Assembly (NCBI RefSeq): GCF_033958435.1
Contig: NC_134138.1
Span: 268,809,798 to 268,873,797, forward strand
Length of the DNA: 64,000 nt
Reading direction: 5' to 3'
Origin: Carettochelys insculpta
Taxonomy: Eukaryota > Chordata > Testudines > Carettochelyidae
In this document: piece after piece, positions 53,262 to 62,870 of the stretch
Position numbering within the stretch: the stretch's first letter is position 1
How the letters are laid out: each line of letters opens with the position of its first letter
Made by a program: the position numbers and the translations under genes
Notes under the pieces: model-generated
Seen by the model: the letters and a program-made list of their open reading frames with translations, nothing else
Database searches by the model: none
What the model was told of the DNA's origin: nothing

Positions 53262-54654
53262 TGGGCCCCCCGCAGCAGCAGCCAGCAGCCCTCAGGGCTG
53301 TCTCCGAAGCAGGGGTCGCCCTGCTTGGCGTCGCGGAGGAGGCCGCCCAGTACCTCCTTGAAGATGAGCTCTCCTCCTCAGGGGATGAAGGAGCCACCCC
53401 CGACCATCATGGGGCCCTCCCGCCCCCTCCTCCCCCCACTGGGCATGCCGCTGGCAATTGAGGTACTCCACCAGCATGGAGTGGGGGCAGTGCCTGGTCC
53501 TTGAGGAGTGGGACGATGACCACTGGCTCCCGAATTTCCAGATGAGCCGGCAGACATTCCTCGAGCTCCGCCAGTGGCTCACCCCTGCCCTGCGGCATCA
53601 GGACACCCGTATGCGGCGTGCCCTCGTCGTCAGGAAATGGGTGGGCATTGCTGTCCGGAAGCTGGCTACTCCAGACACCTGCTGATCCGTAGGACAGCAG
53701 TTCAGTGTGGGCAAGGCCACCATTGGGCCTGTCGTCATGGAGGTAAGGAGGCCCAGGAGGGGATCCTGGGGAGGTGGGAGGAGGACCCCAGGGAGGGAGG
53801 ACTCTGAGGGGGAAGGGGGGAGCCTGGTGGCAGCTTGGGGTGGGGGGGCAGACACACTCTGCACACCCCTCATGGGTGCCCATGTCCTCCCCCCGCAGGT
53901 GGTCCATGCGCTGAATGCTCTGCTGCTCGTCAGGCTCTTGAAGCTCAGGGACTTGGATGCGGCCATCACAGGGTTTGCCAGCATGGGGTTCCCCAACTGC
54001 TTTGGGACACTGGACAGGAATGACAACCCCATCCATGCCCCGGAGAACAGTGGAGGATGTTTCCTGAACAGGAAGGGCTACCACTCGGTAGTCCTCCAGG
54101 CCATGGTGGACTGCGGGGGCTGCTTCCAGGACATATATGTTGGCTGGCCTCACAGCACCCACAACACCTGTGTTTTTAGGAACTCGGGCCTGTGCCACTG
54201 GCTGGAGGCAGGGACCTACACTCCCCCAGAGGGAGATCCCTCTGGGGGACACCACCGTGCCCTTCTGCCTCGTGGCAGATGCGGTTTACCCCCTCCAAAC
54301 CTGGCTCATGCGCCCCTACACAGGCCACCTCAGCGCCAGCCAGAAGCGGTTCCACACCCATCTGAACCATGAACGCCAGGTGGTTGAGCAGACTTTCAGT
54401 CACCTCAAAGGCCGCTGGAGGTGCCTCCTCACCCACCTTGACGTGGGGCTCCCCAGCATCCACCAGATTGTGGGCACATGCTGCGCACTCCACAACCTGG
54501 TGTAGAGCAAGGGGGAGGCATTCGTGCAGGGCTGGGCTGTGGAGGATGGCACGGCCTACCCCCAGCCAGCCGCTGCCCTGAGTCACCAAGCCAACCATGA
54601 GGGGATCCAGGTCCGGGAGGCCCCGCGGACCCATTTCAACCAGGCTGTGGGGTG
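53262..54654 (+). pseudogene. PIF/Harbinger transposase (HARBI1-like nuclease), damaged
   Basis: This is a DDE nuclease that would cut and insert the element's ends together with the Myb-like partner. An N-terminal acidic region (53262-53461, 'EEAAQYLLEDELSSSGDEG') shifts frame into 'EWDDDHWLPNFQMSRQTFLE', 'LRQWLTPALRHQDTRMRRAL' and 'VGIAVRKLATPD'. An in-frame TGA at 53683-53685 probably came from CGA by CpG decay. A likely intron at 53743-53898 (GTAAGG...CCGCAG, phase 0) separates 'GKATIGPVVME' from 'VVHALNALLL'. The second exon has 'GFPNCFGTLD' (first catalytic Asp 54013-54015, but the usual GTH after it is lost) and 'NRKGYHSVVLQAMVD'. A one-base shift lies near 54222. Then come 'REIPLGDTTVPFCLVADAVY' (second Asp 54278-54280) and 'NHERQVVEQTFSHLKGRWR' (Glu 54386-54388). 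A nonsense TAG at 54503-54505 is followed by homologous sequence to TGA at 54652-54654. All three acidic residues survive, but two stops and at least two shifts make it inactive. The start is uncertain. Confidence 0.93.
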
Positions 54655-54906
54655 AGCACCGGTGGGGCCAGCCTGATGGGCCACCGTCTACCGCCCCCAA
54701 CCCACAACACACTATATTGCCCCCACGCCCACACTACCACGCCCTGAGAGCATATGACACACTTTTTTTGTTTTAAATGAAACAAACATTATTGAAACCC
54801 AACAAAAACTATGAATATTTAAACAGGAATGGGGAACTATGTGCATTGGGGGGGGAAAGCTATTAAAGGGGGGTGGGACACGAGAACTATTTATAATGGG
54901 GGGGGA

Positions 54907-56442
54907 CTATGTACAAAAGGGGGGCCTGGGTGGCCCAGTCTTTAGCCCCCTTCCCCCTACTGTCCAGTGCCCAGTGTTAGGGGGGCACAACCCACGCCTG
55001 GGCCAGAGGCCCCGTTGAGGCTGGGTGGGGGCCGGGAAGACCGGCAGGTATGGCCTGGCTGGCTCCTGAGCCCCACGGTCCTTTTTCTTGGTGGGCTGCA
55101 GGGCAGGTGGAGGGCGCCTGGGAGGGACGGCAGACGGCGCAGCGGTGGGCAGCGTCCACTCAGCAATCTGCTCAAAGGTACTCATGAAGGCCCCCCAAGC
55201 CTCCTGGCACCAGGCCAGCACTCGCTCCTGCACGTGGAGCCAGTGCTTCTCCACCTGCAGGTAGCGCTCGGACACCTCCATGTGGTGCCAGAGGGTGGCG
55301 AGGAGCCGGGGGTCAGCAGTCGCCTGTGGCTGGCTCCGGCGGTGGTGGGCTTGTCCCAGGGCCGGTCCCTGCTCTGTTGCCTGGCTGCCACGGTGTGACG
55401 TCCTGGGCGGGCTGTCTGGCACGACGGATGTGGTGGCCACGCTGTCATGGCCCTCAGATGGTGCGGCTGTGGAAAAGAGCGGGGAAAAGCAAAGACAGCG
55501 GTTAGTCTGGGCCCTGACCCATGGCCCACGCCCCTCACCCCTCTGCTGCTGGGTCCCCATCACCTGTCCCCCAGGATGATGATAGGTGTGGTATCCTCCC
55601 AGAGGGTGACCCCCTTTGGGGGTTCGGCTCCCCCTTGCACCCAGGGATGGGGCATGGCACTGTCCTGGGGGGCAGGTGCTGATGGGCTCTGGGGGCTGTG
55701 CTGCTGCTGTCCTGGGGCAGTGGTCTGGCTGGGCTGTGGTGGGCTGGGGTCAGCTGGGTATGTGTGGGGGCCCTGGTCATGTCCCTTGTCCCTGCCCCTT
55801 AACCCAGGGGTGTGCAGCTGAGGTACATACCTGACAGTCCCCTCCCATGGTCAGGGGACACCCTTCAGGCAAACACCCTGCTGGAGCTGCGGGAGGGGAG
55901 GTCGATGAGGAGCCTCCCCCCCCCACTGGAGCCCTCCTTCTCCTCCTCCGCTGTCCTGGGGTGGGCTCCTCTGGGGACCCGTGGGGTGCAGGGCTGGCAT
56001 CTGGGACAGACTCCAGCTCCGGGGCCTGCTGGGGCTCGTTGGCCAAGGTATCAAGGGTGGCTGGGGGGTAGGAGGTGTACCAGGGGCCCAGGATCTTCCT
56101 GAGCTCCCTGTAAAAGAGGCAAGTGGCAGGAGCAGCCTCAGACCAGCTGGCCGTGTCCCAGGCCCAGGCATAACCCTGCCGCAGCTCCTTGACTTTACTC
56201 CTGACGTGGTCAGGAATGTAGATAAGGTGACCCCGGGTGGCCAGGCCCTCGGCTAGCCGGGTGAACATGTCTGCATTCTGCTGCTTGCTCCCCATTATCT
56301 GGAGCACCTCCTCCTCTCCCCAAAGCCCCAGCAGGTCCTGGATCTCGGCATCTGACCAGGAGGGGCCCCGCTGCCTCTTCCCCCCGCTGGCTGGATGGCT
56401 GGGAGCCCTGGGTCCCCCCGGGGGGTTGTGCCATGGGGGCAC
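54907..56442 (-). pseudogene. Harbinger Myb/SANT-like DNA-binding partner gene, two exons
   Basis: Such proteins bind the transposon ends and assist the transposase in the nucleus. Exon 1 (56442 to 55831, 204 codons) starts with 'MPPWHNPPGG' and has a Myb/SANT-like trihelix domain at residues ~24-115: 'GPSWSDAEIQDLLGLWGEEE', 'MFTRLAEGLATRGHLIYIPD', 'HVRSKVKELRQGYAWAWDTA' and 'CLFYRELRKILG'. Acidic, Pro-rich and Arg-rich (RRRRRR) sequence follows. A GTATGT donor at 55830-55825 and a CCACAG acceptor ending at 55467 outline a 364-bp intron. Exon 2 (55466 to 54907) reads 'PDPRLLATLWHHMEVSERYL' and 'QVEKHWLHVQERVLAWCQEA', a helical, coiled-coil-like region, then a Pro-rich basic tail. The simplest splice puts exon 2 one base out of frame, so a small indel or another junction is implied. 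Apart from that, both exons are open, so this gene is better preserved than the transposase. The start codon is chosen as the first Met before the domain. Confidence 0.85.
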
Positions 56443-57393
56443 TCAGGGGGCTGGCTGGCTGGCTGGCTGCCATGGGTGTTGGGTGAGGGATCTGGGCATC
56501 TGGAGGGCGTGCAGGCTATGCACGTGTCTCTGCTGCTGCCTGCACGCTCTTAGCTTCCTGCCACAGGAAATCATTGGGCGTGGAGCTTTAAGGGGCTGCT
56601 GCACGCAGCGACCATAGAGCCCCACAGGGGCTGGACAGAGCGTCTCTCAACCCTTCAGCTGACGGCCACCATGGAGGACCCCGCTATTTCGACATAGCAG
56701 GACGCGGATCGTCTACACATGCCCCACTTCGACATTGGATGTTGAAGTAGGGCGCTATTCCTATCTTCTGATGAGGATAGTGATTTTGACGTCTCGCCGC
56801 CTTATGTCAATTTCAACTTCGAAATAGCGCACAGCGTGTGTAGACACAACACATGCTATTTCAAAGTTGGGCCGGCTATTTCGAAATAGCCGGCTAGGGT
56901 GGACGTGGCTCTTTTGTTCCTAAAATACTTTATAAAACCCTGTCTTCCTTTTTTGTGGTTTAGAGGCTTTTTGGCTGTTTGTTTCCCTTATCAATTTTCT
57001 ACAGTTCCTATCCCCTGATTTATCTTTATTATTATCAATTTCCACTTTCTTCCATTATCTGTTTATCTGTCTGTCTATTTATCTATGAACTCACTTCTCT
57101 TCTGGCCAGAAGTGTTTTTGGAAGACAAGAGAATAGGACCATAGTGGCTATAAAAGCTATGAGCCCAGAAGAAGGAGGTATAGTTAAGCTCACCTGAACA
57201 GCAGCCAGCCAGAAGGTGTGTACTTACTCTCAGCTGGTGGGGATAGCTTTTGCTCAAAGCCCACTCACTTGAGGAGGACTTTCAGATTCTGATGACGAAC
57301 TTCAGGACAACTACAGGACAAGGGCTAGATTCTGGGTGTGATGGCTTGATTCTGGGGATGGGCACAAGAGAAGGAAGGAAAATGCAGCACCCT

Positions 57394-57829
57394 GGCCATG
57401 TCTACACTAGCCCAAAATTTTGAAATGGCCATGCAAATGGCCATTTCGAAGTTTACTAATGAAGCGCTGAAATACATATTCAGTGCTTCATTAGCATGCG
57501 GGCGGCCGCAGCACTTCGAAATTGACACAGCTTGCCGCCGCGAGGCTTGTCCCGACGGGGCTCCTTTTTGAAAGGACCCCGGCTACTTCAAAGTCCCCTT
57601 ATTCCCATCTGCTCATAGGAATAAGGGGACTTTGAAGTAGGCGGGGTCCTTTTGAAAAGGAGCCCCGTCGGGACGAGCCGCGTGGCGGCGAGCCGTGTCA
57701 ATTTCGAAGTGCCGCAGCCGCCCGCATGCTAATGAAGCACTGAATATGTATTTCAGCGCTTCATTAGTAAACTTTGAAATGGCCATTTGCATGGCCATTT
57801 CGAAGTTTTGGGCTAGTGTAGACACAGCC
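57394..57829. mobile_element. 436-bp near-perfect palindromic MITE, TSD CCT
   Basis: The ends are GGCCATGTCTACACTAGCCC and, reverse-complemented, GGCTGTGTCTACACTAGCCC. CCT lies at 57391-57393 and 57830-57832. The two halves match almost throughout: 'AAATGGCCATGCAAATGGCC', 'ATTCAGTGCTTCATTAGCAT', 'GCGGGCGGCCGCAGCACTTC', 'TGTCCCGACGGGGCTCCTTT' and 'CTTTGAAGTAG...CTACTTCAAAG', with the centre near 57611. It is similar in architecture to 32063-32479. No coding capacity. Confidence 0.92.
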
Positions 57830-58349
57830 CCTGGGAAGTAGTATAAAAGGGAATCCTTCCTTCAGAAGAGCTTTGGGATGCCTTTCACTTAAGCTCCTGG
57901 GATGTGAGTTTTCCATTTACAGTGTCCTGAAGCAACCAGATGCCTTGTTCAGAATCTTAACTTAGGAGTTTAAGCAGTCATCAACCTTCTGTTAAAGCCA
58001 CATTAGTGAATACCTCCAACTCTGCAGCTACTGCAATGGCATTTTCAATGGAGTTCTCTGCAAGAAGAGTCACAATAGGTCCCACAGTGATGCAGTGACC
58101 TTTGGAATGAACTCAAGATAAACTCTCTCTATCAAGGACACAAGCGATTATCCGTCAATGCTGTTTCACTTGCCTTCTTTCAAGATAATGTCTGGAACAG
58201 AAATAGGTACTAAATCCTTTAAAAACTCTATAATAAAGGACTAGCAATAAGTAAATGCTTTTTCTTGAATCAATGGGGTTGGGGCTTGGTAAAAATTAAG
58301 TACTGAAAATCTCAATAGCAAGAGGAAGGATTTTCTTGTGACAGGGTGG

Positions 58350-58510
58350 GATCCAGGAGATCTGTGTTTAGGTCCCAGCTGTTCCACAGGCTCTCTGTGT
58401 GACTTAGGACAAGTCACTTCATCTCTTGGCCCTCAGGTGCCATTAATAAAATGGAGATAATAATACCTCCTTCCCCGCCACCTCAGTCTTAGAGTGTTCT
58501 GGGTCTTCTG
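58350..58510 (-). repeat. MIR-like SINE relic (antisense)
   Basis: 'GTGTGACTTAGGACAAGTCA', 'CTTCATCTCTTGGCCCTCAG' and 'GTGCCATTAATAAAATGGAG', 'ATAATAATACCTCC' match the antisense MIR core. In 57833-58349 and 58511-59817 I recognise nothing firm. Confidence 0.75.
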
Positions 58511-59817
58511 ACTGTTACTGCAATACAAATAAATAAGATGGGTGAGAACCTGTGTTTTGAATAGGTCACCTTTCTCATTAGATCAACTGGCTGGATGCTT
58601 ACTTCTTGTCATTTCCTTAAAAGATCAGCTTTATGCAACTCTGGCATTCATCTCTGCTCTGATTTCATGTTTCCAACTTTCCACCCCATTCCCAGCTCTG
58701 TCAGTGGCACCTTTCTCGTAATGACCCTTATTTCCTGTCAGGACCACTCACCTTTCCTTTGTGTGTCCCTTGCTTTGGGAATGCCTTCCGGAAGCATATT
58801 AGCCACGTGACCTCTTACACCTCAGACAAATCCTTCTCAAACAAGTCCACCATCTCAGCTGTGAGAAGGGCTCTCAGTATCGCTTTTGTCTGTTCTCTCT
58901 CCTTCCCGCTCCTTTCACCTGCTTATGACTCTCACACTTGTCAGGCTGAATCAAGATTTTACAGTTGTCATAATCCAAAACTAGTTCTCATTAATTTCAG
59001 TTACAGTTGGATCCAGCTGTATGTCATTTGGGTCAGATAAATAAGCTGGGCTTCATTGTTGCCAAATACTATAGCATGAACAGCTTTGAGTATCAAGGTT
59101 TGATGTCAAGTGGTGATACTGTCATTCCACCAAACCCCCAATAAAAGCATGCTATCTCCTACAGTGGTGATGCAAGTCATGTTTGATTCAGCAAGGTCAT
59201 TAAACTTTGCTGGCCAAGCTCAAACCACTTTGTGATTGCTCACTATGGACTAATAGTTCCTGTGTTTTCAAGGCAGTGATATCTTGACTTGTGTGTCGTT
59301 CATTTGTAAAGGTTTGGCTTGAGGCTCTGGCTCTTTCTCTTCCAATTTTTCTTTTCCAGCCACACACAGACAGTGTTTGAATTTGAAGAGAGTTCTAATC
59401 TTGCTTTCATTCATTCATTTGTGCCATGCTGATTAGCGTAGGCGATCATGGCCCTCCACCCCTGTCTATTACAAGTACTCTGGAGCATCTCCACAGTACT
59501 GTGGCAATGCAACCATGAAGTGATACTATCCAACTAATCTTGCTATAGATCGGAATTTAGTTCAATACCTGTGTCAAAATAAGCCAGAGATCCTGAAGCC
59601 ACTTTTCATCTGGCATCATTTTTTCCTCTTAAACTGTGCTCACAAGCAGGGATGGTACATCTGAGGTAAGGACATTACCACAGACATGCTCTCTATAAAT
59701 AGGCCTGGCCATCATTTCTGAGGTTGTTCATACTGCTGTCAGAGCATGTGTACTAATTCCAGCATGTGCTTGTTGTAGAGATAATTGCAGTCACCCCTAG
59801 CAAAGCATAATTCATTG

Positions 59818-60646
59818 TTTAGGGCTGTCAATTAAATGCACTTAACTCAAGAGTTTAATTCAAAAGAAAAATAACTTGATTAAAATTAATTGAACTTAAT
59901 CTTAGTTTTAATCTTTCTGTTGAACAGTAATAGAATATTCATTTAAATATACTATAAATATTTGTGGGTGTTTTTCTACATTTTTAAGTGTATTGACTTC
60001 AGTTGCAACACAGAATTCAATGTGTACAGTGCTCACTTGATATCACTATTTCTTATTATGAATATTTGCACTGTAAGAGAAAAGGAGTAGTATTTCACAA
60101 TTCACCTCAAAAGTGCAACTTACAAATGTAGAATTATTTTGTTACATAACTTCACTCAAAAATATAATTTAAAACTTTAGAACCAACACGTCCACTCAGT
60201 CCTACTTCTTGTTCAGACAATCACTAAGACAGACAAGTTTGTTTATATTTAAGGGAGATAATGCTATCTGCTTTCTATGTACAGTATCACCTGATAGTCA
60301 GAACAGGCATTTGCATGACAATGCTGTAGCAAGCATTGCGAGGTATTCCATGCCAGATATGCTAAACATTCATATGCAGCTTCACGCTTTGACTTGTAGA
60401 TGTCACTATCTTTTATCTTTTTATGGTGCAAATAATTGTAATAAAAATAATATAAAGTGAGCACGACATTGTATTCTACATTGCAATCAAAATCAATATA
60501 TCTGAAAAACATTCAAAATATTTATAATACATTTAAATTGGCATTCTATTGTTGCTTAACAATGTGATTAAAACTGATTAATTGAGATTAATTTTTAATC
60601 TCACAATTAATTGCAATTAAGTATTTTAATCATTTGACAGACCTAC
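59818..60646. mobile_element. Inverted-repeat DNA element with TAGGGCTGTCAATTAA end
   Basis: The left end 'TAGGGCTGTCAATTAAATGC' pairs with the reverse complement of the right end 'TAGGTCTGTCAAATGATTAA'. Inner arms 'ACTCAAGAGTTTAATTCAAA' and 'TTAATTGAGATTAATTTTTA' are AT-rich mirror sequence. I recognise the 'GGGCTGTCAATTAATC...GATTAATTTTTAATC' layout as a dispersed DNA element present in many vertebrates. No transposase remains. The target duplication is not clear. Confidence 0.65.
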
Positions 60647-61084
60647 TTTTTTTCCAGCACGTTTTCCTTCTTTCAAGGAAAACATTGCAAATGTTGATAC
60701 CTCCTAGTTTAATTAGGCAGAGTAGAATAATTCCATTTCTCAAATGAGCGTGTGTTACTCATCTACTTCAATACTTGATTTTTGGAAGGGAATACATATG
60801 CATTTCAAAAGTGAATGGAAATAAATCTCTGAATATCTGCTGAAAATACGTGGCATTACGGAAGTCATAAGTGCAGAAGAATAGGAAGTACACATGTAAG
60901 GAAAGTGACTTCCAACACATAAGGAAAGTGATTTTAAACAAGACTTAGTTATTGTGACTTGATATAAGAGGGTAACATTTTGTGAGTGAAGAGCTTACAA
61001 AAGAGATCTGTGAGATATTCTTGAACTGCCCATTATTACCTTAGTTTATATAACAGAATCAAATGAACATTTATGACAAAACTA

Positions 61085-61300
61085 TACTCAGCTTTTATTG
61101 CACTTTTCATCAGAGGATCTCACAGTGCTTTGCAAAAGTGATGACAGCATTGCACACATTTTACAGGAGGGGAAATTGAGGCACAAAGAGGCTGAGTGAA
61201 ATGGTAAGAGAAATGACATTGCCCAGTATCACACAGTGGTGGGGCTTAGAACAGACCTCAGACCAGTGTCCTAGGCATTAGACATGCAGTACCTAAAAAA
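61085..61300 (+). repeat. MIR-like SINE relic
   Basis: 'TCAGAGGATCTCACAGTGCT', 'TTTACAGGAGGGGAAATTGA', 'GGCACAAAGAGGCTGAGTGA' and 'GCCCAGTATCACACAGTGGT' fit the MIR core and tail. Flanking 60647-61084 and 61301-61780 show nothing recognisable. Confidence 0.75.
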
Positions 61301-61783
61301 GAAGTAAGTCTGAAATGGGAACTCTTTAATGTAAACCAGTCCAGTCCATGCTGGACTTCCTTGGATTCTCTCAGCTTCCAACTGCACGGTGCTGTATAGT
61401 AGGGATCTAATATGACTAACCCCAAAAATAAATTTCCCTGTGAATTCTGAGTGATTATTTAGCCCTCTTCATTCTTTTATGGTCTCTGGGAAATATAATT
61501 AACTTTCTCCTGGGAACCCACAGGGCAGCTGGCACTCAGCAAGGAGGATGGCACATTTGAATGGTAGGAAAGGGATGGGCACACACAGTCCCTGATTGCA
61601 AGCTTTGCTTTGGTAGGCATAAGTGATCTGTGGGTGGCCGGCAGTTATGTTCACCTCTAAATTATGGCCCACAGACAAAATCATAACCAAACCTGGGCGC
61701 ACGTTTCTAGTTTCTACATCCACAGAGGCCTGAACCTCTTTGGTGGCTCTGTGCTATACCACACAGCTATGAAAGGATCTTAC

Positions 61784-61993
61784 TTTCTGCATTTTGTACA
61801 GCCACTCTGGGTCTCTCCTGAATCACCGCAGTTCTCAGCCCAAACTTCACGTTCTGCCAGCTTCTCCAAGTTCCCCTGCTTAGCCAATTCACGTTGGGCT
61901 TCTCCAGATGTGTTACTGTCTCGTTATAGGATATGTCTTCATCATCTGCAGGATCAACCCACTCAGGGTTGATCATCCAGTGTTCAATTTCAC
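61784..61993 (-). CDS. Weak candidate host exon
   Basis: On the minus strand a pyrimidine-poor but plausible acceptor (TTTTGTGCAG, ending 61994) and a donor GTAAGA (61783-61778) bound a 210-bp segment. In the frame beginning at 61991 it is open throughout: 'EIEHWMINPEWVDPADDEDI', 'SYNETVTHLEKPNVNWLSRG' and 'TWRSWQNVKFGLRTAVIQER'. The length is a multiple of three, so both boundaries have the same phase. I do not recognise the protein. A second minus-strand frame ('RELAKQGNLEKLAEREVWAE') is also open over the 3' half, which weakens the case. It may be a transposon or processed-pseudogene relic instead. No neighbouring exon was found. Confidence 0.22.
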
Positions 61994-62499
61994 CTGCACA
62001 AAATCACACAAAATCAAACTATTTGGGGTCAACAGTTGACTCTTGTACTCCTCAATGTTGTAAGGAATAAGGGATGTTGATGGGAGAGTTTCTCCTGTTT
62101 ACCTCCCTGTGTGAGGAAGGCCAGATAAGTCAATTGTAGACAGGCTCATTATAGCTTTGTAATTTCCATAGCTAGAATTGTGTATCTACAGTCGACTTTA
62201 ATATCTAGGATACATACAGGCCCCTTTCAACAACCCATCAACTTCTGTAATCTGACAAATCACCCCCTATTCCACTCCCAGTAGTGCATCTTCGCCTTTC
62301 TTGGTCTCTCCGTAGCTTCATTCACCTGTGATTTCCTGCAGGAATCATGACAAATACAACCAGAGAAATCTCTCCATGTGCCACCGTACCACCCTGATGG
62401 CTATTTATACAGCAGTCCTGGGACAATACTGTTGATAAAGTGCTAATGGTAACAAGGCTTGAGTTTAGCCCTCTGGGCACCAAAAGCTATTTAGCTATA

Positions 62500-62870
62500 A
62501 CAGCAGCTGATTCAGCACTACTCCTAGTAGTAGTAGTAAGCCTCTTCCACTCCTACAGCTTGGAGCATAGGCCATTATCGAGCAGTCACCAGCATCCCAG
62601 GTCCTGGGTGATCTTTTCCAGTTCTGAGCAGATGTAGCCCATCTTTTTAGTCTCTGCCTTCCAGTCTCTAGAGCAGGTGTTTCTTGGGTGCCTCCTTTTC
62701 CCTTGTATGTTCCAACTTAACACTTGCCTTGCAGTGTTGGTGGTTGGTTTTCTGCAGGTATGTCCAATTGATTGCCACCTTCTCTTCCTGATTTCTTCTT
62801 CATCAGGAAGATGGTTAGTCAGTTGCCACAGGTCTTGGTTGTTGATGGTGTATCTTGCAGGACCCTAAAT
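62500..62870 (-). mobile_element. LINE ORF2 C-terminus with (TAC)n-type tail
   Basis: On the minus strand the broken frame encodes 'RYTINNQDLWQLTNHLPDEE' and 'IRKRRWQSIGHTCRKPTTNT', then 'RQVLSWNIQGKRRHPRNTCS' and 'RDWKAETKKMGYICSELEKI', matching the LINE C-terminal pattern 'R.W.WIGH.LRK....I.RQAL.WNPQGKR..GRPR.TWRR'. The 3' end is a trinucleotide tail (TAC repeats on the minus strand) at 62527-62540. It is a third endonuclease-type LINE family in the window. From 62871 to 64000 I recognise nothing. Confidence 0.75.

Larger units (their letters stand above)
52920..56910 (+). mobile_element. Two-gene PIF/Harbinger transposon, 3991 bp, TSD CTT
   Basis: The left end is GGCTACGTCTACATGGGGAC and the right end (reverse complement) is AGCCACGTCCACCCTAGCCG. 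CTT is duplicated at 52917-52919 and 56911-56913. The flanking CR1 reads through when the element and one CTT are removed, which confirms the borders. It carries a transposase gene on the plus strand and a Myb/SANT-like gene on the minus strand, convergent, the classical Harbinger arrangement. Both genes have lesions. Its left ~380 bp and right ~310 bp are shared with the three 0.7-kb derivatives. Local GC and CpG content is well above the surroundings. Confidence 0.95.
50946..57090 (-). mobile_element. Antisense CR1 LINE (RT region), interrupted by two DNA elements
   Basis: CR1 sequence is present in three collinear pieces: 50946-51775 ('CTAGATTCATAGATTCTAAA', 'GGGTCTTATTATACTTTTGT', 'CAGTGCCAAATACAGAGGAA', 'TCAGTGATGATTTGAGGTTT', 'TTTAATCCATTTAATGTGAA'), 52323-52919 ('TTTTCCATAAACCCATGATA', 'ATTGTATTACCCTCCTTTAA', 'CTACCATTTCCATGTATTAA', 'ACCAATACCATTGTTAGG') and 56914-57090 ('TTGTTCCTAAAATACTTTAT', 'CCTTATCAATTTTCTACAGT'). 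The minus strand therefore carries the 3' half of ORF2 including RT-derived sequence, full of stops and indels. The interruptions are the MITE at 51776-52322 and the Harbinger element at 52920-56910; deleting them joins the CR1 cleanly. Some internal CR1 sequence is also missing around 51430-51480. Confidence 0.88.

Noticed and set aside
53574..53807. Alternative frames of 60-150 codons over the Harbinger genes
   Set aside because: Shadows of the transposase and Myb-like genes in GC-rich DNA; they lack the family motifs.
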